Source: Dokdonella sp041395345
Lineage (GTDB): Bacteria > Pseudomonadota > Gammaproteobacteria > Xanthomonadales > Rhodanobacteraceae
DNA length: 64,000 nucleotides
Assembly: GCF_041395345.1 (NCBI RefSeq)
Contig: NZ_JAWLAR010000001.1
Coordinates: 248,001 to 312,000, forward strand
Direction of reading: 5' to 3'
The translations under genes and the position numbers were made by a program. Below the pieces are notes generated by a model that was given only the letters and a program-made list of their open reading frames with translations, was not told the origin of the DNA and did not search any database. This document shows positions 16,704 through 24,110 of the stretch, piece by piece. How positions within the stretch are numbered: the stretch's first letter is position 1; the number at the start of each line of letters is the position of its first letter.

Positions 16704-18494
16704 GTGGAAACCAGCAGCTTCATGCAATACGCCCTGGTCCTGCTGCTTGCAGCAGTGATCGCCGTGCCCCTGGCCAAGCGCTTCCGGCTAGGCGCCGTGC
16801 TTGGCTATCTCGTGGCAGGCGCGCTGATCGGGCCGTCGGCCCTGGATCTCGTCGGCAACGCCGAGGAGATCTCGCACATCTCCGAGCTCGGCGTGGTCAT
16901 GATGCTGTTCGTGATCGGTCTGGAGCTGTCACCGCAACGACTCTGGGTCATGCGGCGTCATGTGTTCGGCTACGGCAGCGTGCAGGTGCTTGCCACCGCC
17001 ATCGCAATCGGCGCCATCGGATTATTGTTCGACCTAGGCTGGAAGAGCGCGCTCGTGATCGGTCTCGGACTGGCGCTTTCCTCGACCGCGATCGGCCTGC
17101 AGATCATGTCCGAGCGCAAGGAGCTGCAGAAGCCGCACGGCCGTCTCGGTTTTGCGGTGCTGCTGCTGCAGGACGTAGCGGCCATTCCGATCATTGCGTT
17201 GGTGCCTTTGCTGGTCGTCGCTCCAACGGCGAGCAACGTGGAGCCCGACCTGGTTGCCGTGTTGCGAGTCGTGCTGACCATTGCCGCCGTGATCGTCGGC
17301 GGGCGACTGCTGTTGCGACCGCTGTTCCGGGTTGCCGCGCGCACGCAGATGCCCGAGGTGTTTACCGCAAGCACCTTGCTGGTCGTGCTTGGTACCGCGT
17401 GGATCGTCGATCGCTCCGGTATCTCCATGTCGCTCGGTGCATTCCTGGCCGGCGTGCTGCTGGCCGACTCGGAATACCGTCACGAAATCGAAGCGCGCAT
17501 CGACCCGTTCAAGGGATTGCTGCTGGGCCTGTTCTTCATCAGTGTCGGCATGACTGCAAATACGCGGTTGGTACTCGAACAGCCGGTTATCGTCGCTTCG
17601 CTGCTGATCGGGCTGGTCGTCCTCAAGGGAACCATCCTGTTTGCGGTCGGGCGCCTTGCCAGGGAGACGAACAGCGACTCGCTGAGACTTGCAGCCGTGC
17701 TTTCGCAGGGCGGCGAATTCGCTTTCGTGGTGTTCACTCTTGCGGTCCAGAATCAACTGCTCGATCCGCATCTTCGCGACATCCTGATCGTCGTGATCAG
17801 CCTGTCCATGGCGCTGACGCCCGTGCTGGTGCTCCTGGCCGAGAAGGCGATACCGAAGGACGCCGCGGTCGCTCCCGACTACGACCATATTGAAGAAATC
17901 GATCCGCCGCGGGTCATCATCGCCGGCTTCGGTCGGTTCGGTCAGATCGTTGCACGCGTTTTGCGCGCCAATCACATTCGCTTCACCGCGATCGAAAGTT
18001 CGATCGAGCAGGTCGAAGCGTCGCGCAAGTTCGGCAGCGAGATCTACTACGGCGATCCCTCGCGCAGTGACTTGCTGCGGTCGGCGCATGCCGACAAGGC
18101 CGAGATTTTCGTTGTCGCCACCGACGATCCGGATACCAACATCCGCACCGCACGGCTGATTCGTCGACTTTATCCGCATCTGAAGGTGTTTGCCCGCGCG
18201 CGCAATCGCCAACATGCGTTCCGGCTCATGGATCTGGGCGCCCACATCGTTCGCGAAACCTTCTACTCGAGTCTGGTTCTGTCGGAAGAAGTCCTGGTCG
18301 AACTGGGTCTCGAACCCGAGCTGGCGGCGAGCCGGGTCGAGAAATTCCGCGAGTACGACGAGAAGCTCCTGGCCGAGCAGCACCTCTTCTACGACGATGA
18401 AGCCGCAATCATGCAGAACGCACGCGAGGCGCAACGCGATCTTGATCGCCTGTTCGAGGCGGATATCGCCGCCGACAAGGAAGCCGGGGCGTGA
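16704..18494 (+). CDS. CPA2 family cation:proton antiporter with RCK domain (KefB/KefC type)
   Basis: A 596-residue inner-membrane monovalent cation/proton antiporter or K+ efflux protein. About 12 hydrophobic segments cover residues 1-385, with the conserved LGYLVAGALIGP, MMLFVIGLELSP and LLLQDVAAIP motifs. A cytoplasmic TrkA-N (RCK) domain begins at VIIAGFGRFGQIVARVL, a Rossmann glycine motif. The GTG start at 16704 is preceded by GGAG at good spacing; the nearby ATG is less well placed. Its stop overlaps the next start as GTGA, so it is translationally coupled to the DprE1-like gene. The ion is not determined by sequence. Confidence 0.92.
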   Translation: METSSFMQYALVLLLAAVIAVPLAKRFRLGAVLGYLVAGALIGPSALDLVGNAEEISHISELGVVMMLFVIGLELSPQRLWVMRRHVFGYGSVQVLATAIAIGAIGLLFDLGWKSALVIGLGLALSSTAIGLQIMSERKELQKPHGRLGFAVLLLQDVAAIPIIALVPLLVVAPTASNVEPDLVAVLRVVLTIAAVIVGGRLLLRPLFRVAARTQMPEVFTASTLLVVLGTAWIVDRSGISMSLGAFLAGVLLADSEYRHEIEARIDPFKGLLLGLFFISVGMTANTRLVLEQPVIVASLLIGLVVLKGTILFAVGRLARETNSDSLRLAAVLSQGGEFAFVVFTLAVQNQLLDPHLRDILIVVISLSMALTPVLVLLAEKAIPKDAAVAPDYDHIEEIDPPRVIIAGFGRFGQIVARVLRANHIRFTAIESSIEQVEASRKFGSEIYYGDPSRSDLLRSAHADKAEIFVVATDDPDTNIRTARLIRRLYPHLKVFARARNRQHAFRLMDLGAHIVRETFYSSLVLSEEVLVELGLEPELAASRVEKFREYDEKLLAEQHLFYDDEAAIMQNAREAQRDLDRLFEADIAADKEAGA

Positions 18495-19822
18495 GCACGC
18501 CGCGCGGCTTTGCCTTGTCGCAAATGGAGTTGCGCAGTTTCGATCGCGGCTTCTCCACCCGCTGCCATGTACAAAAACCGGATCGCTACCGTCTGCTCGA
18601 GGCGCTGCCGGGTGACGTGCAGCGGATCACGCGCGGATCGGGTGTGTCCTATGTCGGCGCCAGCTTCGCCGCGGACAGCGTCGTGCAGGATCTTGGCGCC
18701 TTTGATCGACTGCTCGAACTTGATGCCGATCAGGGCTTGTTGACGGTGGAAGCCGGTGCGCGCATCGGAGACGTGCAGCGCTTCGCACTGGCGCGTGGCT
18801 GGATGCTGCCGGTCGCACCCGGGCATCCGCAGGCCAGCATCGGTGGGTGCATCGCCGCCGATGTGCACGGCAAGAATCCTGCCCGGGATGGCACCTTCCG
18901 ACGCCATGTCGAGGCGCTGGAACTGTTCGACACGGCACGCGGCTGGATGGTCGCAAGCGCGGACGAAAATCCTGAACGTTTCGCGGCCTGCTTTGCCGGA
19001 TTCGGTGTTCCAGGGCTGATTGCCAGCGCTACCCTGCGCATGGTGCCCGCGCCAGCGGCCTATTCGCTGCGAAACGTCGCCGTTGCCAGCCTGGTCGAGG
19101 CAGCCGAAGTGTTGCGCACGCATGCGGGTGCGCCCATGTTGTACGGCTGGCACGATGGTCGGCCGGCCCAGTTCGGACGCGGCGTCATTCGATTCGGCCT
19201 GGAAGCGCAGGAAAAAACGCGAACAAGCCGCAACGTCGCGGCCGACCTGCCCGGCATGATCGAGCCCTGGTCGCTATGCGCCTGGAATCGAGCCGGCATC
19301 GGCGTGATGAACCGGTGGATCGAACGACGCTACCGACGCAACAGCAGCGAGCGCGTTTCGGTCGAAGCGGCGATGTTTCCACTCAATGAGGCGCGTCGCT
19401 ACTTCGCCGCGTTCGGCAAGGACGGCTTTGTCGAGGCGCAATGGCTGTTGCCACATGCGCGCTACTCCGAATTCGTTGTCGCGCTGGGTGAGGAAGTCAA
19501 ACGCAGCCGACCGCGCATCAGCCTGATCGCGAGCAAGTTGTTCGATGGCGACGCCGATGGCCTGGCGTTTGATGGCAAGGGGATTGCACTGGCAATCCAG
19601 TTGCCGCAGCCGCGCCACGCTTCGCAGGCGGCGTTCATCGAAAGGATGACCGAACTGGCCCTCGCGCATCAAGGCCGCCCCAACCTGATCAAGGAGTCGA
19701 GTCTGCAGGCGGATGCCGCGCGGCGTGGCATTCCGGATTTCGACGCGGCACGCGAGCGTCTGCGCCGGTTTGATCCGGCTGGACTGCAGGTTTCGGAATT
19801 GACGCGGAGGCTGTCGCTATGA
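18491..19822 (+). CDS. DprE1-like FAD-dependent oxidase
   Basis: Homologue of decaprenylphosphoryl-beta-D-ribose 2'-oxidase, the FAD enzyme that starts epimerisation of polyprenyl-phosphoryl-ribose to arabinose. The 443-residue product has a VAO-type FAD domain with GSGVSYVGAS and the diagnostic HGKN segment (ADVHGKN). The C-terminal end (NLIKESS ... SELTRRLSL) mirrors mycobacterial DprE1, including the active-site Lys. The position of the mycobacterial Cys387 appears to be Ala (GIALAIQLP). GTG start overlaps the antiporter stop, and its stop overlaps the next ATG. The substrate in this organism is inferred, not shown. Confidence 0.82.
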   Translation: MSTPRGFALSQMELRSFDRGFSTRCHVQKPDRYRLLEALPGDVQRITRGSGVSYVGASFAADSVVQDLGAFDRLLELDADQGLLTVEAGARIGDVQRFALARGWMLPVAPGHPQASIGGCIAADVHGKNPARDGTFRRHVEALELFDTARGWMVASADENPERFAACFAGFGVPGLIASATLRMVPAPAAYSLRNVAVASLVEAAEVLRTHAGAPMLYGWHDGRPAQFGRGVIRFGLEAQEKTRTSRNVAADLPGMIEPWSLCAWNRAGIGVMNRWIERRYRRNSSERVSVEAAMFPLNEARRYFAAFGKDGFVEAQWLLPHARYSEFVVALGEEVKRSRPRISLIASKLFDGDADGLAFDGKGIALAIQLPQPRHASQAAFIERMTELALAHQGRPNLIKESSLQADAARRGIPDFDAARERLRRFDPAGLQVSELTRRLSL

Positions 19823-20550
19823 CGGCCATCGTGATCGGTGCATCGAGCGGCGTCGGCCGCGCGCTCAGCGTCGTCCTGGCCCAGGCCGGCCAACCGCTGC
19901 TGCTGGTTGCCTCGGATGCCAGGGATCTCGCCCCGCTGTGCAGCGATCTGCATTTGCGTTTTGGTGTCCAGGCCAAAGGCCTGGCGATCGACCTCGCCGG
20001 CAACCCGGATCCCGGCGCACGCGTAATCGAGGCGCTCAAGGACATGCCGGCGGCGAGCACCCTGTTGCTGCCCGCGGGCATGTCACGCAGTGATGATGAC
20101 GGCAGCCTCGGTGCGGCTGCCATCGGCCAGCTGCTCGCCATCAACCTGCATGCACCGTTGGCCATCGCGCACGCGCTGCTGCCGAGCCTGGTCGAATCGC
20201 GCGGCGTGATCGTCGGTTTCGGCAGTATCGCCGGTGCGCGTGGGCGCAGCAGGAATGTGGTCTATGCCGCAGCCAAGCGCGGGCTGGAAACGTATTTCGA
20301 AAGCCTGCGCCATCGCTACCCGCCCGCCAGGCTGCGCGTGCAATTCCATCGGCTCGGTTTCGTCAGCAGCAACCTCACCTATGGAAAGAAGTTGCCGCTG
20401 CCGGTGGCGACGGCGGAAGCAGTGGCAAACGATGTGGTCGGCCGATTGCGAGCCGGTTCATTCGATCGCTACACGCCGCGGTGGTGGAGCCTCGTTGCCC
20501 TGCTGGTCCGCTGCATGCCCTGGTTCGTGTTTCGTCGCATAAAAGAATAG
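19819..20550 (+). CDS. DprE2-like short-chain dehydrogenase
   Basis: A 243-residue SDR expected to reduce the 2'-keto intermediate made by the DprE1-like enzyme. The Rossmann motif VIGASSGVGRAL is at the N-terminus and the catalytic Tyr-x-x-x-Lys is YAAAK. The C-terminus (RYTPRWWSLVALLVRCMPWFVFRR) has the same membrane-peripheral layout as mycobacterial DprE2, which ends in an MMVLRHIPRSIFRK-type segment. The ATG overlaps the DprE1-like stop (ATGA), strong evidence that the two work together. No prenyl-phosphate phosphoribosyltransferase lies next to them. Confidence 0.8.
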   Translation: MTAIVIGASSGVGRALSVVLAQAGQPLLLVASDARDLAPLCSDLHLRFGVQAKGLAIDLAGNPDPGARVIEALKDMPAASTLLLPAGMSRSDDDGSLGAAAIGQLLAINLHAPLAIAHALLPSLVESRGVIVGFGSIAGARGRSRNVVYAAAKRGLETYFESLRHRYPPARLRVQFHRLGFVSSNLTYGKKLPLPVATAEAVANDVVGRLRAGSFDRYTPRWWSLVALLVRCMPWFVFRRIKE

Positions 20551-20603
20551 GGCCTGCCTCGCGCCGCAACAGGTTGCGCACCGCATTGGCGCAGGAGATC
20601 CCC

Positions 20604-20630
20604 GCAGGAGGCGCGTCAGCGGCGTTGCTT
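20604..20630 (+). repeat. REP-like single unit
   Basis: The unit starts GCAGGAGGCGCGTCAGCGGC and runs on to GTTGCTT, following the same layout as the other REP units (GTAGGAG-N-CGTCAG-S-GGCG). A possible, diverged partner in reverse orientation lies at about 20648-20690. Confidence 0.5.
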
Positions 20631-20788
20631 TTCGACAACCTGCGAACAACGGCCTGGCCCCTGACGGCCCCCCTGAAAGACGACTCCTCCTTGCCAAGGT
20701 GACAGTTTGATCGCTTCATACCGTAGCTTGTGTTTCCTGGGATGAGCGAGTGGATTCCACTCCATGCATGGTCCCGCCGTTTCTTCGC

Positions 20789-20857
20789 AGGAGCAGGCTT
20801 CAGCCGCGATGCTTCTCGCGACTCGGAACAAGAGCATCGCGGCTGAAGCCCGCTCCT
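20789..20857. repeat. REP palindrome with 25-base arms
   Basis: The left arm 20789-20813 (AGGAGCAGGCTTCAGCCGCG, then ATGCT) and the right arm 20833-20857 are reverse complements at 24 of 25 positions, with a 19-base loop. It lies downstream of the DprE2-like gene and could act as a transcript-end hairpin. Confidence 0.75.
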
Positions 20858-21025
20858 ACAGTGCCGGGGTCGGGGCACAGCGCATTCTTAATGGGCGGGT
20901 GTGGTTACGAGCCACGTCAGCCTGCCCCTGAAACCTGAACAAAGCGCAAAGCCTCCTAGACTGGAAATTGTGCACTCCGCGGCGCAGAATCGGACGTCCT
21001 GCCTGCTTTGGCAAAGGGAAACGCC

Positions 21026-23686
21026 GTGAGCGCAGTACTGACTGACCAGCACGAAGCTCGTCCCGATGCCAGCTCGATGCTGCGCACGCTGGCGCTGTGC
21101 GACCTGGTCGATTCGACGGCACTGGTCGAGCGTCTGGGTGACCGCGAAGCGGCCGAGCTGATCCGCAAGCACGATCGTCTGGCCCGCACCCTGGCCGACC
21201 GTCACGGCGGCCGGGAGATCGACAAGACCGACGGCTTCATGATGATGTTCGACCGCCCGATCCAGGCGGTCGCCTTTGCGCTGGACTACCAGCGCAGCCT
21301 CAAGCAACTCAACGCTGCCGAGAAGACCGAGCTCAGTGCGCGGGTCGGCATCCATGTCGGCGACGTGGTGGTCTGGGACAACAGCCGCGAGGACATCGCC
21401 AAGGGGGCCAAGCCGGTCGAGGTCGAAGGCCTGGTCAAGCCGATCACCTCGCGCCTGATGAGCCTGGCCCTGCCCGGCCAGATCCTGCTCTCGAATATTG
21501 CCTATGCGCTGGCCCACCGGGCCCAGGGCGAACTGGGCGAACAACTGGAATTGGTGCGCTGGCGCACCCATGGCCGCTACCGCTTCCGCGGAGTTCCGGA
21601 TCCGGTGCCGGTGTTCGAAGTGGGCGAAGAAGGCCTGGCCCCGCTGAAGGCGCCGCCGTGGTCGAGCAAGGCGCATCGCGAAGTGCCGTTCTGGCGTCGC
21701 CCGGCCACGGTGGTGATCGAGGCGCTGGTGGTGCTGGCCCTGATCGCGATTCCGGCGGTGATGTTCCTGCGTCCGGATCCGGCGATCGCATTCGCCAGTC
21801 GCGACTGGGTGGTGGTCGGCAGCCTCAATAATCTGACCGGCGAGACGGTGTTCGACGATGCGCTGGAAAGCGCGCTGCGCATTGGCCTGGAACAGTCCCG
21901 CTACGTCAACGTGCTGCCGGACCTGAAAGTGCGCGACACGATCACGCGCATGCAGCGCGATCCGGACACGACCGAAGTGAACCGCGAGGTCGGTTCGGAA
22001 GTGGCGATCCGTGATGGCGCAAGGGCCTTGATCCTGCCGACGATTGCCGAGATTGGCGGACGCGTACGCATCACGGCCGAGGTGATCGATCCGCAGACGC
22101 AGACCACGGTGTACTCGGAAACCGCCGACGGCATCGGCAAGGAATCGATCCTGCCTTCGCTGGATACGATCAACGACCGCCTGCGCGTACGCCTCGGTGA
22201 GGCGCTGGCCACGGTCACGGAAAACTCGATGCCGCTGGAGAAGGTGGCGACCGAGAACCTTGATGCCTTGCGTGCCTATTCCCTGGGATCCAAGAGCTAT
22301 GCCCGCGGACAGTTTGATGAAGCCATGGTGCTCTACAAGCAGGCATTGGAGCTGGATCCGGAATTCGCCTCCATCTACATCCGAATCGGCAGCATTCATG
22401 CAAGCATGGTCCAGACCGACAAGGCCATCGAGGCGTTCGAGGCTGCACTGGCCAAACGTGAGCGCCTGACTCCACGAGACACACTCTATGCTGAAGTCAT
22501 GTTGGCGGGCCTTCGCGCCGAGCCGGATGTGTTCGCAAAGTGGGAAGCGCTTTTCAGTCGCTACCCGGACTTTTTCGCTGGAAGCGGCGGTTACGCCTAC
22601 ATGAGCTGGCGCGATGCCAACCGCTTCGACAGCAAGACGCTCGCTGTCGCGCAGGCTTCCGCCTCCCCTCAAAACCCTGGACGCTTGCCAGCCTTGCATC
22701 TGCTCGGAATCTTGAATCTGGGCAATGAGCGCTTTGCAGATGCCCTGAGTATATTTTCAGACGCCGAGTCGGGTGGATTCGCTTACACTCAGTATCATGC
22801 AGCGACCGAAGCCGCAGAACGCAAGTTTGATCGTGCCAATGACACGCTTGCGCGTTCACCGAAGTTCGACCCGGAAAAGTATCTGCATGCCTACGCCACC
22901 AGTGCTGCGCTGGCAGTGGCTTTCGCGATCGATCGGGGTGAGTTCGAGGCTGCACGTGCACATCTGGCCGAAGTGCAGAGCGCTCTTGCGGACCAAAGTG
23001 TCCTGCACGGAGTCAACGAGGTCATTGCGCTGACGCTTGCCGAGCTGACGAATTCACAGCCGGGCAGTCAAAAGCAGCCGTTGGGCAAGGCTCTTGATCG
23101 CGCGACCGGGCAAAGAAGGAATGCCAGCGCTGGTTCACGAAGCTTTCTCGATTCACAGATCCTGGTGCTGGCCTATCTGGCGGCACATGACGGTTTACCC
23201 GCCCTCTCGAAATCTGCTCTTGCCGTGCTTAAGGCTGAGAAGTACGCCCCCTATTCAATGAACAACAAGCTGCGCCTCATTGCCGAAGCCGAACTGGCTC
23301 GGACAAGCGGCGATGCCACGCAGGCCGTACGCATTCTCGAGGCCTTGACCCAGGAAGCCGGCGAGCCTGTCTTGGCTCATGTCGCCCTGCTCGATGCCTA
23401 TGTCAGCGCAGGTGAGCCCAGGAAAGCGCTGGCCGAAGCGCGCTGGCTGGCGTCACATCGTGGTCGCGCGTACGCCGAGTACGCGCCAGGCAATGTGCTT
23501 ACGCCGTTCAATGTCAGTCAGACCAACCTGGCCTTGCTGCGTGGCGCGGAACTGGCGCTGGAAGCAAATGATAGGAAAGCCGCAGCAAACCAGCTCGAAT
23601 CATTCCGCAATGTCTGGCCAGCCGCAGGGCAGAGCCCGGAGCTGGCCCGACGAATCGCCAGTGTTCAGTCCGCCTTGTCGCCGTAG
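21026..23686 (+). CDS. Membrane protein with divergent class III nucleotidyl cyclase domain and TPR repeats
   Basis: An 886-residue protein: an N-terminal cytoplasmic class III cyclase homology domain (about residues 20-200), one transmembrane helix (about 228-247), a TolB/adenylate-cyclase-type periplasmic beta domain, and TPR-like helical repeats to the end. The first metal Asp is in LCDLVDST (D26) and the second in DKTDGF (D69). The usual Lys-x-x-Gly-Asp spacing is altered, and the transition-state Asn appears replaced by Lys138, while Arg143 is kept. Activity is therefore uncertain. The GTG at 21026 follows AAAGGGAA; a TTG at 21008 is the alternative. The 3' end overlaps the convergent precursor gene by 22 bases. 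Confidence 0.82.
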   Translation: MSAVLTDQHEARPDASSMLRTLALCDLVDSTALVERLGDREAAELIRKHDRLARTLADRHGGREIDKTDGFMMMFDRPIQAVAFALDYQRSLKQLNAAEKTELSARVGIHVGDVVVWDNSREDIAKGAKPVEVEGLVKPITSRLMSLALPGQILLSNIAYALAHRAQGELGEQLELVRWRTHGRYRFRGVPDPVPVFEVGEEGLAPLKAPPWSSKAHREVPFWRRPATVVIEALVVLALIAIPAVMFLRPDPAIAFASRDWVVVGSLNNLTGETVFDDALESALRIGLEQSRYVNVLPDLKVRDTITRMQRDPDTTEVNREVGSEVAIRDGARALILPTIAEIGGRVRITAEVIDPQTQTTVYSETADGIGKESILPSLDTINDRLRVRLGEALATVTENSMPLEKVATENLDALRAYSLGSKSYARGQFDEAMVLYKQALELDPEFASIYIRIGSIHASMVQTDKAIEAFEAALAKRERLTPRDTLYAEVMLAGLRAEPDVFAKWEALFSRYPDFFAGSGGYAYMSWRDANRFDSKTLAVAQASASPQNPGRLPALHLLGILNLGNERFADALSIFSDAESGGFAYTQYHAATEAAERKFDRANDTLARSPKFDPEKYLHAYATSAALAVAFAIDRGEFEAARAHLAEVQSALADQSVLHGVNEVIALTLAELTNSQPGSQKQPLGKALDRATGQRRNASAGSRSFLDSQILVLAYLAAHDGLPALSKSALAVLKAEKYAPYSMNNKLRLIAEAELARTSGDATQAVRILEALTQEAGEPVLAHVALLDAYVSAGEPRKALAEARWLASHRGRAYAEYAPGNVLTPFNVSQTNLALLRGAELALEANDRKAAANQLESFRNVWPAAGQSPELARRIASVQSALSP

Positions 23687-23958
23687 TTCAGCCGCATTAA
23701 CGGAAAGACCATGCAGGCATGACCGCCGAGTGTTTCGGCGTCCAGCTGCTGGTGCGCTGCTGCAATCTTGTCCTTTGGAGCCAGCGTCCCGGGCTTCAGG
23801 TTGTCAGGATCCAGTGCGGCGATATCGGAATCCGAAACCCCGATTTCCTTGAGTGCATCGGTCGGGCTTTTCTCAAAGCGTGCTCGATAGGCGTCATCGC
23901 TCGACAACCTCTTCATCAAGTCCAGTTCCTGTGCCTTTGGCAGTCTGCTATCGCTCAT
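23665..23958 (-). CDS. RiPP-type precursor peptide (putative modified peptide)
   Basis: A 97-residue small protein. The N-terminal 55 residues form a helical leader (ELDLMKRLSSDDAYRARFEK then SPTDALKEIGVSDSDI), reminiscent of nitrile-hydratase/Nif11-like leaders. A proline/lysine linker follows, then Gly78-Gly79 and a C-terminal segment (HACMVFPLMRLNYGDKAD) with the only Cys at 82. This design, next to a divergently encoded SagB-related dehydrogenase, matches the 'putative modified peptide' families described in Xanthomonadaceae-type genomes. The ATG at 23958 is preceded by GGGGAACAG. The 3' end overlaps the cyclase gene end. Modification and final product are unknown. Confidence 0.78.
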   Translation of the reverse strand: MSDSRLPKAQELDLMKRLSSDDAYRARFEKSPTDALKEIGVSDSDIAALDPDNLKPGTLAPKDKIAAAHQQLDAETLGGHACMVFPLMRLNYGDKAD

Positions 23959-24110
23959 GAATCTGTTCCCCTAGTCAATGAATGGATTGGGTCGGGCTTC
24001 CCTGGCCCGATATTGAACCTGCATGCGCCGTGCACTGAAACGGCATCTGGCTTGTTGTGCACCGGTTGCAATGCGTAGGCTATCAGAACTGTTCCACCCG
24101 GAATGCCTCC
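23959..24110. promoter_or_regulatory. Divergent promoter region of the precursor/dehydrogenase pair
   Basis: This 152-base gap separates the two divergent starts and is the only place for promoters of both genes. It is somewhat less GC-rich than its neighbours. I could not pick a firm -35/-10 pair or operator by eye. Confidence 0.45.

Larger units (their letters stand above)
20551..21025. other. Intergenic region with REP elements before the cyclase gene
   Basis: This 475-base gap has no supported gene. It contains a REP-like unit at 20604-20630 and a nearly perfect REP palindrome at 20789-20857. The last 150 bases should contain the promoter of the cyclase-TPR gene; no clear -35/-10 pair stands out. 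Confidence 0.55.

Noticed and set aside
20888..22699. 603-residue minus-strand open frame
   Set aside because: It runs antisense to the cyclase-TPR gene and continues into intergenic sequence; the cyclase frame has clear domains, so this is a shadow.
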